Origin: a virus
DNA length: 64,000 nt
Virus record (IMG/VR): IMGVR_UViG_3300042502_000594
Coordinates: 1-64,000 of that record
Reading direction: 5' to 3' (one strand)
Shown here: one piece after another, positions 41,812-49,013 of the stretch
Layout: each line of letters begins with the position of its first letter
Position numbering within the stretch: the first letter of the stretch is position 1
Translations under genes and position numbers: made by a program
Notes under the pieces: generated by a model
The model's input: only the letters and a program-made list of their open reading frames with translations
Database searches by the model: none
What the model was told of the DNA's origin: nothing

Positions 41812-42339
41812 ATGACAACGCAACAACAAAACATCATTGACGCACTAACCGACGAGTTCACACGCATCAACAAGGCGAGTGCAACCAAAAAATCATTCAA
41901 CCTCATCAATGTTGATGCCCTACAAGACAAAACAAGGGCTCAAAAAGAGTTCAAAGAACTCTCAAAGCAAGACCTTGCGACCTGGCAATTAGCCGCCTAC
42001 GCTGAAATGGAACGCATTATCGAACTATTAGTAAAAGATTTACCCGACCATGTAAGGGTTGAGAGGTACGATGAGCGCATTGGCAAGTACAAGTCACCCG
42101 AAATACAAATACGACACGAAAGTGTTAGCCCAAGAGCGCATTGCGATGATGTAGTTTCAATTAGAGTGAAGATTGATTTTTGTAGGAGGTACAATGAATA
42201 CGAGATGGGTTTTGATTTCGGTAAACGATTATTATACACAACAAGTGAAACAGGCTGCATGAGTGAATTTGATACAATCGAAAAAGCCGTTAGCCACATA
42301 AAATTCCAAGAAGGACTACGCCAAAAAGTATTACGATAA
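41812..42339 (+). CDS. Hypothetical cassette protein, 175 aa
   Basis: Leader CAATACAATG. Helical N-terminus (QQNIIDALTDEFTRINKASA) with TRIN text resembling the 39892 gene, and a mixed C-terminal region (YEMGFDFGKRLLYTTSETG). It is one of the larger genes of the cassette. No family recognised. Confidence 0.6.
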   Translation: MTTQQQNIIDALTDEFTRINKASATKKSFNLINVDALQDKTRAQKEFKELSKQDLATWQLAAYAEMERIIELLVKDLPDHVRVERYDERIGKYKSPEIQIRHESVSPRAHCDDVVSIRVKIDFCRRYNEYEMGFDFGKRLLYTTSETGCMSEFDTIEKAVSHIKFQEGLRQKVLR

Positions 42340-42381
42340 TAATTAAACACAACAACAACCAACAAATAAAAAATAAACAAC

Positions 42382-42876
42382 ATGCCAAACCACGTAATTC
42401 ACCGCCTGTACATTCATGGCGACAACCAACAAGAAGTTAAATCATTCATTCGCGGAGAAGCAGCGATAGACTTCAACAGGATTATTCCAATGCCGGAGGA
42501 TCTGAATGATACACCCGCCCCGACCCCAATGAAGACCGAAGAGGATATAAAGAAACACCACGAACTGATGCAAAAGTATGGAGTATCTAATTGGTACGAC
42601 TGGAGATTGAGTAATTGGAACACAAAGTGGAATGCCTATAACATAGAAGAAACCGAGCATTACATCCAATTTCAAACCGCATGGAGCACACCCCTTGCAG
42701 TAATTGAAAAGCTCAGTTTGTTATTCCCTGAAAATACCTTTGAGGTATCATTTGCCGACGAAGATTTAGGATATAACTGCGGAAGCTACATGTATCAAAA
42801 CGGCGAGCGCATAAGCGAAGAGCAAGGAGACATGGCCTGGGCTTGTGAGCTATGGGAATACGAACTAGAATCGTAA
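42382..42876 (+). CDS. Api92-like / DUF1281 ferredoxin-fold protein, 164 aa
   Basis: It starts MPNHVIHRLYIHGD, with FNRIIPMPEDL and a YDWRLSNWNTKWNAYN centre. PNHV...L.I, IIPMP and DWR..NWGTKWNAY-like motifs define Api92/DUF1281 proteins of phages and plasmids. The role is unknown, but the family travels with mobile elements. Length fits the family. The protein is acidic at its end (QGDMAWACELWEYELES). Confidence 0.8.
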   Translation: MPNHVIHRLYIHGDNQQEVKSFIRGEAAIDFNRIIPMPEDLNDTPAPTPMKTEEDIKKHHELMQKYGVSNWYDWRLSNWNTKWNAYNIEETEHYIQFQTAWSTPLAVIEKLSLLFPENTFEVSFADEDLGYNCGSYMYQNGERISEEQGDMAWACELWEYELES

Positions 42877-42894
42877 ACAATTAGCTTACAAACG

Positions 42895-42993
42895 ATGATA
42901 AACAAAAAAACAACCGCCCAGATGCTCGATATATATGAGCGAATTGTGGCTGTAATTGCCGCGATAATCTTGATAGTCGTACTACTATCATAA
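42895..42993 (+). CDS. Tiny membrane protein, 32 aa
   Basis: ATG at 42895 gives MINKKTTAQMLDIYERI, then a hydrophobic stretch (VAVIAAIILIVVLLS). Short single-pass protein, plausible but unproven. It precedes the strong hairpin at 43012. Confidence 0.4.
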   Translation: MINKKTTAQMLDIYERIVAVIAAIILIVVLLS

Positions 42994-43011
42994 ATTAACA
43001 ACCATTAACAA

Positions 43012-43045
43012 GTGGGTGCAATACTTAGAACTATATTGCACCCAC
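43012..43045 (+). terminator. 12-bp perfect hairpin inside the cassette
   Basis: GTGGGTGCAATA (43012-43023) pairs exactly with TATTGCACCCAC (43034-43045) around a 10-base loop. Only ATTTAAAA follows, so it may be a weak terminator, a processing site or a structured leader of the 43061 gene. Confidence 0.55.
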
Positions 43046-43060
43046 ATTTAAAACAACACT

Positions 43061-43327
43061 ATGCAACAATCCAACTTTCACAACGTAAGTTTCTTACAAT
43101 GGATGCGCGATGCATCCTACGAATACAACGCAGAATTCGACGTTAAGGTTTATGAGGACAAAGAAACCGGAATCGTTTACATAGACATTCACGACACCTA
43201 CGACAAAGACAGCTCGAATGTACTTGAATCATTCAGCTACATGGACATGGAAGAAATAGACCAGGACATAGAATGGGCAGAGAAAGAATTTAACGTAACA
43301 ATTAACACTATAAAAAATGAGTACTGA
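43061..43327 (+). CDS. Small acidic hypothetical protein, 88 aa
   Basis: Leader AAACAACACTATG. Text MQQSNFHNVSFLQWMRDASY, with an acidic second half (SYMDMEEIDQDIEWAEKEFN) and many Asp/Glu. It overlaps the next gene by 11 bases. Function unknown. Confidence 0.6.
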   Translation: MQQSNFHNVSFLQWMRDASYEYNAEFDVKVYEDKETGIVYIDIHDTYDKDSSNVLESFSYMDMEEIDQDIEWAEKEFNVTINTIKNEY

Positions 43328-43508
43328 AGAAAAAGTAATCAGCCACATCCAACAACAAATCATGGACGAATGGCGGGCAGTCATGAAGTATGAAGAGCAA
43401 CTGAAAAAGCCGGCATGGGAGGGTGACCAAATCATCAAAGACTGCATCGCCAATGCCAAAGACCGCATCGAAATCTATACAATAATCCTAAACAAGTTTG
43501 AACAATGA
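43317..43508 (+). CDS. Small helical hypothetical protein, 63 aa
   Basis: MSTEEKVISHIQQQIMDEWR; all-helical, with KDRIEIYTIILNKFEQ at the end. It overlaps both neighbours by a few bases (ATGA to the next), so it is read as part of a coupled chain. Confidence 0.6.
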   Translation: MSTEEKVISHIQQQIMDEWRAVMKYEEQLKKPAWEGDQIIKDCIANAKDRIEIYTIILNKFEQ

Positions 43509-43726
43509 ACCACGAAGAAATCGACCAAGCAAAAGAGGTGTTACGCAAAGCCGGATACAATGTTGAATCCCTATGGCACGTCCAAGACGTAACCGATCGG
43601 TACGAATGCGATGAGGAAACAGCATACGATATTCTTACCAATGCGCTTGATAGAAGCATTGAAAGAACATTTGATGTCATATCTGACGAAGCAATGTTTT
43701 ACGAACTAAAAGAAAAACAACAATGA
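43505..43726 (+). CDS. Small helical hypothetical protein, 73 aa
   Basis: MNHEEIDQAKEVLRKAGYNV, followed by VTDRYECDEETAYDILTNAL. The layout resembles small UBA- or ParG-like helical proteins, but no match is certain. Coupled by ATGA to both neighbours. Unknown role. Confidence 0.6.
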   Translation: MNHEEIDQAKEVLRKAGYNVESLWHVQDVTDRYECDEETAYDILTNALDRSIERTFDVISDEAMFYELKEKQQ

Positions 43727-44091
43727 GATACTTTAATTACGACGATTGGAAACTATCCAACCCCGACGACGACGGGCACTACACCGAAGAAACAACCGAC
43801 CACATTGAGGAGACCATCTTCTTTAAGTATCTGCAAGGGTACAAGGGCAGATTCGCCTACGGCATGATAACCAAGCAAGGTTACTGCATAACAATTACCG
43901 ACTGCCTCAGCATTCCGGCAATAGAAACTGACGAGATTGAGCCGACGCAAACTGAGCAGGATGATGAGATACATAGACTACGAATGAACTACAAGGAGTT
44001 TACCTTTATTGATCGCTCCGAGTTTATGGGACAGTATCATTTAGCACATGGACACTTAGCAACCATCATCGCAAATGAGACGCGTAATTGA
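43723..44091 (+). CDS. Hypothetical protein, 122 aa
   Basis: MRYFNYDDWKLSNPDDDG; acidic first half with a beta-rich centre (KGRFAYGMITKQGYCITITD), His-rich tail (QYHLAHGHLATII). Coupled to the preceding gene. Function unknown. Confidence 0.6.
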   Translation: MRYFNYDDWKLSNPDDDGHYTEETTDHIEETIFFKYLQGYKGRFAYGMITKQGYCITITDCLSIPAIETDEIEPTQTEQDDEIHRLRMNYKEFTFIDRSEFMGQYHLAHGHLATIIANETRN

Positions 44092-44143
44092 CCAGATAGT
44101 ATTCAACCTAATGATGTGGCTCTTAAAAGACATTGACAAATGA
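44075..44143 (+). CDS. Possible 22-residue coupling peptide
   Basis: ATG at 44075 inside the previous gene gives MRRVIDQIVFNLMMWLLKDI and stops with a TGA overlapping the next ATG (ATGATA). A hydrophobic mini-peptide or a chance frame. Confidence 0.25.
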   Translation: MRRVIDQIVFNLMMWLLKDIDK

Positions 44144-44460
44144 TAATCGACTATCGCACCGGCGACGACATAGTCGCAATCAAAGACCACTCACAGGGTG
44201 TGTTCCTAAAAGGAGATGTGTTCACAGCTATGGCCATGCAAAGGAATGGCTGTGGATGCATCATCCTTGTGGACATCGGATTGAAAAGTGACAGGCCATT
44301 CACCAAGTGTCCTGTATGCGACATGAACGACGAGAAGACCGACAATGTATGGTGGGTAGATGCTCGTGCGTTTCGTAAGCTACTGACTAAATCGGAGGAA
44401 GCAGACCTCGCAGATGTGCTCGCTGAGGTGTTCGCTGAAGAACTAAATAGTCTTAATTAG
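44140..44460 (+). CDS. Small protein with CPVC motif, 106 aa
   Basis: It starts MIIDYRTGDDIVAIKDHSQG, a phage-type opening, with CGCIILVDIG, a CPVC pair (KCPVCDMNDEKTDNVWWVDA) and an acidic tail. A CxxC plus upstream CGC could bind zinc. Known in phages of many hosts as an uncharacterised small protein. It ends the first half of the early operon. Confidence 0.65.
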   Translation: MIIDYRTGDDIVAIKDHSQGVFLKGDVFTAMAMQRNGCGCIILVDIGLKSDRPFTKCPVCDMNDEKTDNVWWVDARAFRKLLTKSEEADLADVLAEVFAEELNSLN

Positions 44461-44492
44461 ACTAAGATTAACTGATACCATTGAAGTTACAC

Positions 44493-44500
44493 TATATTTG
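44493..44500 (+). promoter_or_regulatory. Promoter -7 element before recombination genes
   Basis: TATATTTG, nine bases before ATG 44509. No TTG at the ideal distance, so the -33 part is weak. Confidence 0.5.
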
Positions 44501-44508
44501 CAATCTAA

Positions 44509-44724
44509 ATGACAAAGCTATTTAAAACCAAAGACGGGTATGAAGTTGTAAAAAGTTCGCGTGACGTTTATGCAATCATAGGCAAGCGCGTGAAGTACAT
44601 AGGCAAGGTCTCGCCCAGTTACCAGTCGAGCGGAAGGCTGCTCAAGAATATACCAAACGAAATCAAATCAATCTTTTTTAACATTCAACGAAATGAATTG
44701 GAATCTACAACAACTATGGAATGA
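44509..44724 (+). CDS. Small hypothetical protein, 71 aa
   Basis: MTKLFKTKDGYEVVKSSRDV; a basic, beta-rich opening followed by YIGKVSPSYQSSGRLLKN. Its last 32 bases overlap the nuclease gene. Function unknown. Confidence 0.55.
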   Translation: MTKLFKTKDGYEVVKSSRDVYAIIGKRVKYIGKVSPSYQSSGRLLKNIPNEIKSIFFNIQRNELESTTTME

Positions 44725-45688
44725 ATGCGTTTATTCCCAACAACGTGCGCTAGAGCCACGAGACTACTGCTATGCATCGGAAATCGGTCAGCCCCTCGTT
44801 GACCGTTATCTCAAGATGAAAGCGGTTACACCAACCAACCCACCAAACATGAGAAGCCTCCGCAAGTTCGAGGCGGGTAACCTTGTCGAATGGGTAGTAC
44901 GCTATGTGTTAGAACGTGCTGGCCTGATCAACAATACACAAGAGCGTGTTATGGTCGAGTACCCGAACATGCTCAAGGTATCGGGTCGATTAGACTTCCT
45001 TGCGGGCGGCAAGATTGACATCGAACGTGCCAAGCAAGACATCACATCCTCGCACCTCCCGGAGTCTATCCAAGCATCCTCCCTGTACATCGCGGAGAAA
45101 CTACATGAGAAGTTTGGTGACAAGGAATTAGAGAAGAAGGTTCTCGAAATCAAGTCATGCTCATCATTCGTGATGGACATGATGGAGAAGACAGAGAAAC
45201 CCATCAAGCACCACAGACTCCAACTATTCCACTACATGAAGGGATTGGGTTTGAACGGTGAACTCGTGTACATCTGCAAGGATGACCTACGGATGATGTG
45301 TTTCCAATACGAGCCGTCGGCTGAACTTGAAGCTGAGTACCTCGCAGACCTTGAGAAGATAACGCACCACTTCAACACATCCACTCGTCCGCCACTTGAG
45401 AAACACATCGTGGTCGAAGACGGCAAGTTCAAAAAGAATTTCGGAATCGAATACTCCAATTACCTCAAGTTCCTGTACGACTTCGAGGAGCCACGCGACT
45501 ACGCTGACTCAGTTAAGTCCCAGGTTGCACGCTGGACTCGTGTGGTTGCCCGCTACGCTAAGGGCGACAAGATAACTCCAAAGAACGAGGAAGTACGTGC
45601 TGAGATCGAAGCAGCCGGATACAACTTTAATCAAATCGTAGAACAAGCCAAGAAGTTTGGCGTAACTGAAGAAGAAGAAGAAATTTAA
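44693..45688 (+). CDS. PD-(D/E)XK (RecB/Cas4-like) nuclease, 331 aa
   Basis: Active-site features appear in order: SGRLDFLAGG (Asp), VLEIKSCSSF (ExK) and HHRLQLFHYM (QxxxY-type) between residues ~100 and 190. An aromatic and Glu-rich C-terminal region and a long N-terminal helical part complete it. Start context AACGAAATG. The enzyme likely processes DNA ends for phage recombination or replication; lambda exonuclease, RecB and Cas4 share this fold. NinB- and NinG-type genes are nearby. Confidence 0.8.
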   Translation: MNWNLQQLWNECVYSQQRALEPRDYCYASEIGQPLVDRYLKMKAVTPTNPPNMRSLRKFEAGNLVEWVVRYVLERAGLINNTQERVMVEYPNMLKVSGRLDFLAGGKIDIERAKQDITSSHLPESIQASSLYIAEKLHEKFGDKELEKKVLEIKSCSSFVMDMMEKTEKPIKHHRLQLFHYMKGLGLNGELVYICKDDLRMMCFQYEPSAELEAEYLADLEKITHHFNTSTRPPLEKHIVVEDGKFKKNFGIEYSNYLKFLYDFEEPRDYADSVKSQVARWTRVVARYAKGDKITPKNEEVRAEIEAAGYNFNQIVEQAKKFGVTEEEEEI

Positions 45689-45700
45689 TAATCAAACCAA

Positions 45701-45919
45701 ATGAAAATACAAATCGACACCAAATTCTCCGTAGGAGACACAATCTTTTTCATCGATGATGACAAGATTAAATTCGCAGTAATCTACAAGATGGAAATTA
45801 CTATCGAAGAACACGAACACAGAACGTATCTATTTGCGAGAGACCAAGACAGAAACGTATCGGTAGTTCCGGAAAGAAGAGCATTCATATCAAGAGAACA
45901 ACTAATCCAATCACTATGA
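45701..45919 (+). CDS. Small hypothetical protein, 72 aa
   Basis: MKIQIDTKFSVGDTIFFIDD, beta-rich, basic end. ATGA overlap with the next gene, which begins with similar MRIQIEKN text. Possibly a small beta-barrel; unknown role. Confidence 0.6.
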   Translation: MKIQIDTKFSVGDTIFFIDDDKIKFAVIYKMEITIEEHEHRTYLFARDQDRNVSVVPERRAFISREQLIQSL

Positions 45920-46149
45920 GAATCCAAATAGAAAAGAACGTACCAGCTCCCAAGCACAGTACAAGATCGGGCAAGTACCCATTCAAGGACATGGTAGTGG
46001 GAGATTCATTCTTCATTACGGATGAAAACCCAGAGCCCATACGCAAGAAGATATCAGCAGCCGCTTGTATGTTCTGCAAGAAGAATGACAAATATAAATT
46101 CAAGACTCAGGTCTTAGATACCGGAGTCAGGGTATGGAGGGTACAATGA
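45916..46149 (+). CDS. Small conserved phage protein with KYPF...VGDSF motif, 77 aa
   Basis: The text KYPFKDMVVGDSFFI followed by RKKISAAACMFCKKNDKYKF and VRVWRVQ is typical of a small conserved phage family (I know it as DUF7303-like, from memory). Its stop overlaps the next ATG (ATGA). Function unknown; it often sits near recombination genes. Confidence 0.7.
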   Translation: MRIQIEKNVPAPKHSTRSGKYPFKDMVVGDSFFITDENPEPIRKKISAAACMFCKKNDKYKFKTQVLDTGVRVWRVQ

Positions 46150-46580
46150 AACACAACGCAGTAATCACACCACAGGGGGCATTGCGAATCTACAATCGCC
46201 CCCTCTTCGAAGAGGACGTCAGAGCGATGTCCCGTGAGACGGACTTGGCTGTGACCATCGAAGTCAAACTGAAGAAGCGGTTCCGGTCGGACGTGCAGAA
46301 CGCATACTATTGGGGCGTGGTAGTGGCCATGATATCGCAGAGACTACGCGAGCTTGGACACGACGTCGACCGAGACCTCACGCATGAGTTCCTCAAGGGA
46401 AGGTTTCTCTATACTGAGTTCACAGACCCGACATCCGGTGAAGTCATGAAGATTCCACGCAAGACGTCGGAGCTTGCAACGGAAGAGTTTATGGAATACG
46501 TCGAACACGTCAAGCAGTTTGCTGCTGAGACGTTGGACATTTATATTCCCGACCCAAATGAGCAACTTGAGATAGGTTAA
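46146..46580 (+). CDS. ninB: NinB-like recombination protein, 144 aa
   Basis: The start at ATG 46146 is chosen because of the ATGA overlap. SDVQNAYYWGVVVAMISQRL, then HEFLKGRFLYTEF and a helical end match the general pattern of lambda NinB (Orf) family proteins, which load recombinases onto SSB-coated DNA. Length (~145) fits. Co-occurrence with NinG and a RecB-like nuclease supports a recombination role. It is the last gene of the 44.5-46.6 kb transcript. Confidence 0.7.
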   Translation: MKHNAVITPQGALRIYNRPLFEEDVRAMSRETDLAVTIEVKLKKRFRSDVQNAYYWGVVVAMISQRLRELGHDVDRDLTHEFLKGRFLYTEFTDPTSGEVMKIPRKTSELATEEFMEYVEHVKQFAAETLDIYIPDPNEQLEIG

Positions 46581-46780
46581 ACCTTGGACTCATTCAAAAG
46601 AAAAGACAGAGAAAAGAAACAAGTCAAGAAGAAACCTAAAGAGAAGAAAAGAAAAAGCCTCCCCCCGTGAAAAACAAACTACCCCGCCCCACAAAGGGGC
46701 AGCTACCCGATCCAACATACTCGCGTATGAAGTTTGCCTCTTGCACCGACAGGGCTGATTCGGATAGGTGGGAAACGGGT

Positions 46781-46820
46781 AAAAAAAAAGCCCTCGTCTG
46801 GTACGTCCGAGGGCAATTTT
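46781..46820 (+). terminator. Intrinsic terminator after NinB-like gene
   Basis: A-run, GCCCTCG/CGAGGGC 7-bp stem (46790-46796 with 46808-46814), 11-base loop, then AATTTT. The loop contains TCTGGTAC. Confidence 0.75.
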
Positions 46821-46824
46821 GGCA

Positions 46825-46879
46825 TGAGAATTAGATTTCTCAATTCCCACATTGCACTGGTACCAGACACTGCAATGTG
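46825..46879 (+). ncRNA. Tandem hairpins with loop complementary to terminator loop
   Basis: TGAGAA/TTCTCA (46825-46842) and a 9-bp perfect CACATTGCA/TGCAATGTG hairpin (46848-46856 and 46871-46879). The latter's loop contains CTGGTACCAG, a palindrome, and GTACCAGA (46860-46867), exactly complementary to TCTGGTAC in the terminator loop. A kissing or dimerising RNA is inferred. Confidence 0.5.
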
Positions 46880-46929
46880 AGAACGCAACAAAAGTATGGC
46901 TACAAAAATGTAAAAGTCAAAAAAAATAA

Positions 46930-46960
46930 TTGCATAAAAACAACACATAAGTTATCTTTG
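46930..46960 (+). promoter_or_regulatory. Promoter for lipoprotein transcript
   Basis: TTG (46930-46932), a 20-base spacer and TATCTTTG (46953-46960), five bases before ATG 46965. Confidence 0.65.
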
Positions 46961-46964
46961 TAAA

Positions 46965-47231
46965 ATGAAAACAACATCTTTAACAATTTTAATCGCGCTA
47001 TCCCTACTTGCATGCAAGAAAGAGGAGCAACCGGAACCCGCACAACCAACACAACAATGTAACTGCGGGACTATCGCTAACGACGGCATCGACTCGGCCA
47101 CCAACTGCTACTGGTTGGAGATACGAAACGAATGCTCCGGCAACAAGAAGAAGTTCTGCTTTGACCAAGACGTTTGGACAAACAACTTTGTCGGCGACAG
47201 ATTCTGTGTAACTAACGTAACATCTTGGTGA
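46965..47231 (+). CDS. Phage-encoded surface-type lipoprotein, 88 aa
   Basis: A signal peptide MKTTSLTILIALSLLAC with lipobox LLAC is followed by KKEEQPEPAQ. The K-K-E-E just after the lipid Cys fits the Bacteroidota lipoprotein export signal (Lys followed by two acidic residues), which sends lipoproteins to the cell surface. The mature part has six more Cys (CNC, CYW, NEC, FCF, FCV), probably disulphide-bonded. A surface lipoprotein made early suggests superinfection exclusion or receptor masking (inference). It has its own promoter. Confidence 0.75.
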   Translation: MKTTSLTILIALSLLACKKEEQPEPAQPTQQCNCGTIANDGIDSATNCYWLEIRNECSGNKKKFCFDQDVWTNNFVGDRFCVTNVTSW

Positions 47232-47234
47232 ACA

Positions 47235-47468
47235 ATGAACCTACCAATGTTTGAAAAAGACAAGGCGAACCACGCCATCTACGGTGTGGTAATCTATGGA
47301 CTATCTTCCATCCTAATCACGCCTATATTCTCCTTAATCGCGGTGTTTACCACAGCGGTAGCAAAGGAGCTGTATGACAACTACAACGGCAAGAGGTTCA
47401 GCTATGGAGACATCATGGCGACCCAGGCCGGTGGGATAATCGGGTTCTTGATATCAATTATTAACTAA
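47235..47468 (+). CDS. Small membrane protein with KANH and KELYD motifs, 77 aa
   Basis: After FEKDKANHAIYGV come two membrane segments (IYGLSSILITPIFSLIAVF and GGIIGFLISII). Between them, AKELYDNYNGKRFSYGDI and TQAGG form a pattern known from small membrane proteins near phage lysis genes (DKxxH ... GKExxD ... DxxxTxxG). Acidic and His residues may line a small pocket. Function unknown. Confidence 0.65.
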   Translation: MNLPMFEKDKANHAIYGVVIYGLSSILITPIFSLIAVFTTAVAKELYDNYNGKRFSYGDIMATQAGGIIGFLISIIN

Positions 47469-47481
47469 AACAATTTGACGA

Positions 47482-47709
47482 ATGAAACAACAAACAGCAG
47501 TAGAGTGGTTAATTAAAGAATTAGAATCATATGGTGATCCACAATTTTGTAAAATAGAATGGGAAACATTAGATTTACTAATACAACAAGCCAAAGCAAT
47601 GGAGAAGGAGCAGATTATGAATGCTTACTTAGAAGGAGAATCAGATGCTGACCACTCCGATGATTCGGCATTACGATTTTACAACGAAACATACGGAGGT
47701 GACAAATGA
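47482..47709 (+). CDS. QTAVEWL-family small protein, 75 aa (paralogue 1)
   Basis: QQTAVEWLIKELES ... IQQAKAMEKEQIMNAYLEGE. The family is frequent in Bacteroidota phages and prophages; the next gene is a paralogue. Helical and acidic, no known function. ATGA-type coupling to the next gene. Confidence 0.7.
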   Translation: MKQQTAVEWLIKELESYGDPQFCKIEWETLDLLIQQAKAMEKEQIMNAYLEGESDADHSDDSALRFYNETYGGDK

Positions 47710-47981
47710 ATGAACAAACCGCAGTAGAATGGCTAGTGGAACAAGTCAACAGCGACTGCCTAAACTCCACGTTTATCAGGCCAGAGCTGATCAGGAAGGC
47801 CAAGGCAATGGAACGCGAACAGATTGAGGGCGCGTTCAATTCGGGTACTAACTTTGACGCATACAGGCCGAACTGCCCCGCAGGTTACGCCTATTACGAG
47901 GCGATGTACGAGAAGCGTAAGGTTATGATGGGTGACCTAAAGGATTTCTTTAACTTTAGCAAATACAAGAAAAAGAAATGA
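47706..47981 (+). CDS. QTAVEWL-family small protein, 91 aa (paralogue 2)
   Basis: NEQTAVEWLVEQVNS ... IRKAKAMEREQIEGAFNSG matches the preceding gene over the first ~50 residues, then a basic Lys-rich end (FFNFSKYKKKK). Tandem duplication is likely. Function unknown. Confidence 0.7.
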   Translation: MNEQTAVEWLVEQVNSDCLNSTFIRPELIRKAKAMEREQIEGAFNSGTNFDAYRPNCPAGYAYYEAMYEKRKVMMGDLKDFFNFSKYKKKK

Positions 47982-48193
47982 AAGCAATACTTGAATTTAA
48001 TTTGCCGGAAGATCAGTCCGATTTCGACCTCGCAGTTAAAGCCCTCGACATGAGGATTGCATTAGACGGAATCCGACAATACCTCAGGGGCAAGGTCAAG
48101 TACGACACCCATGACGAGAAACAGTGGGAGGCGTATAACGAGGTATACGAACAATTCTACGAAATAATAAACAATTACAACATAAAGCTATGA
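47978..48193 (+). CDS. Small hypothetical protein, 71 aa
   Basis: MKAILEFNLPEDQSDFDLAV; helical, with GIRQYLRGKVKYDTHDEKQW. The EFNLPED opening is common in small phage proteins. Four-base overlap to the next gene. Function unknown. Confidence 0.65.
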   Translation: MKAILEFNLPEDQSDFDLAVKALDMRIALDGIRQYLRGKVKYDTHDEKQWEAYNEVYEQFYEIINNYNIKL

Positions 48194-48465
48194 TCAAAAT
48201 CTCAGACAAGCCATCTAAGAAGGTGGAACACTTTACCGGAACCATAACCATGTCGTTCCCAAACATAGAAAACAAAATTTGGAACTTCACGGTGTTGCGT
48301 ACAACGAACGGATCAACTACCTTTGCCGTACAAGCAGACTATGAACAATTCATACAACACATTAACGACGAGGTGGATGGCGAGTTATACACGACAATAC
48401 TCGAAGAAACCGTCAAGGCAAACTTGGCTAAAGAACAGGCAGAGTGGAAACCTGCCGAAAAATAA
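48190..48465 (+). CDS. Small hypothetical protein, 91 aa
   Basis: MIKISDKPSKKVEHFTGTIT; beta-rich core with acidic helical end. No family recognised. Position directly before NinG. Confidence 0.6.
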   Translation: MIKISDKPSKKVEHFTGTITMSFPNIENKIWNFTVLRTTNGSTTFAVQADYEQFIQHINDEVDGELYTTILEETVKANLAKEQAEWKPAEK

Positions 48466-48473
48466 GATAGCGT

Positions 48474-49013
48474 ATGAAGGCGAGGAATAAGAAGTGCAGA
48501 ATCTGTAGGCAGGAGTTTATCCCTAAGTACAGCACGATGCAGGCAACGTGTGAGAACATCGAATGCATGATAGCCTATTCCTCCAAGCAGAAGGATAAGA
48601 AAACCAAGGCTGAGTTCAAGGCCATCAAGGAGCGGAACAAGTCCGTCTCCCAGTGGAGAAAAGAACTACAGCAGGTGTTCAACCAATACATCCGGCTTCG
48701 AGACCAAGGAAAGGGCTGTATATCCTGCGGGAAGCAGCTACAGGGCAAGTATGACGCGGGTCATTACTTTTCTGTAGGCTCCTACCCAAACCTCAGGTTC
48801 AACGAGTCGAACGTGCATGGCCAGTGTGTGGGCTGCAACCAACACAAGCACGGCAACCTGTTGGAGTACGCCATAGGAATTGAGAAGCGCATTGGCAAGA
48901 GCAAGCTAGAGGAACTGAAGTCCATGCGTAACGACCGACTCAGCCTACCACTAGATAAGATGAAGGAGTTGATATACCACTACAAGGACAAAGTAAAAGA
49001 ACTAAAAAAATGA
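48474..49013 (+). CDS. ninG: NinG recombination endonuclease-like protein, 179 aa
   Basis: An N-terminal zinc-knuckle pattern (CRICRQEF, CENIEC) is followed by CISCGKQLQGKYDAGHYFSV and NESNVHGQCVGCNQHKHGN. The GHYxSVGSxPxLRFxExNxHGQCxxCN text is typical of lambda NinG (Rap), a Holliday-junction and branched DNA endonuclease with Cys/His metal sites. Length fits. It pairs functionally with the NinB-like and RecB-like proteins. The stop overlaps the next short frame. Confidence 0.85.
   Translation: MKARNKKCRICRQEFIPKYSTMQATCENIECMIAYSSKQKDKKTKAEFKAIKERNKSVSQWRKELQQVFNQYIRLRDQGKGCISCGKQLQGKYDAGHYFSVGSYPNLRFNESNVHGQCVGCNQHKHGNLLEYAIGIEKRIGKSKLEELKSMRNDRLSLPLDKMKELIYHYKDKVKELKK

Larger units (their letters stand above)
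46581..46964. other. Non-coding gap with two structured hairpins
   Basis: The first ~85 bases are Lys-codon-rich (no ATG), then a GC-rich stretch and an A-run precede a terminator (46781-46820). Two further hairpins (46825-46842 and 46848-46879) follow, then a promoter. No convincing gene is seen. Confidence 0.5.

Noticed and set aside
46667-46834. GTG-started frame of 55 codons in the gap after the NinB-like gene
   Set aside because: It spans the terminator hairpin and has no ATG or coupling to the previous gene; possible but not supported.
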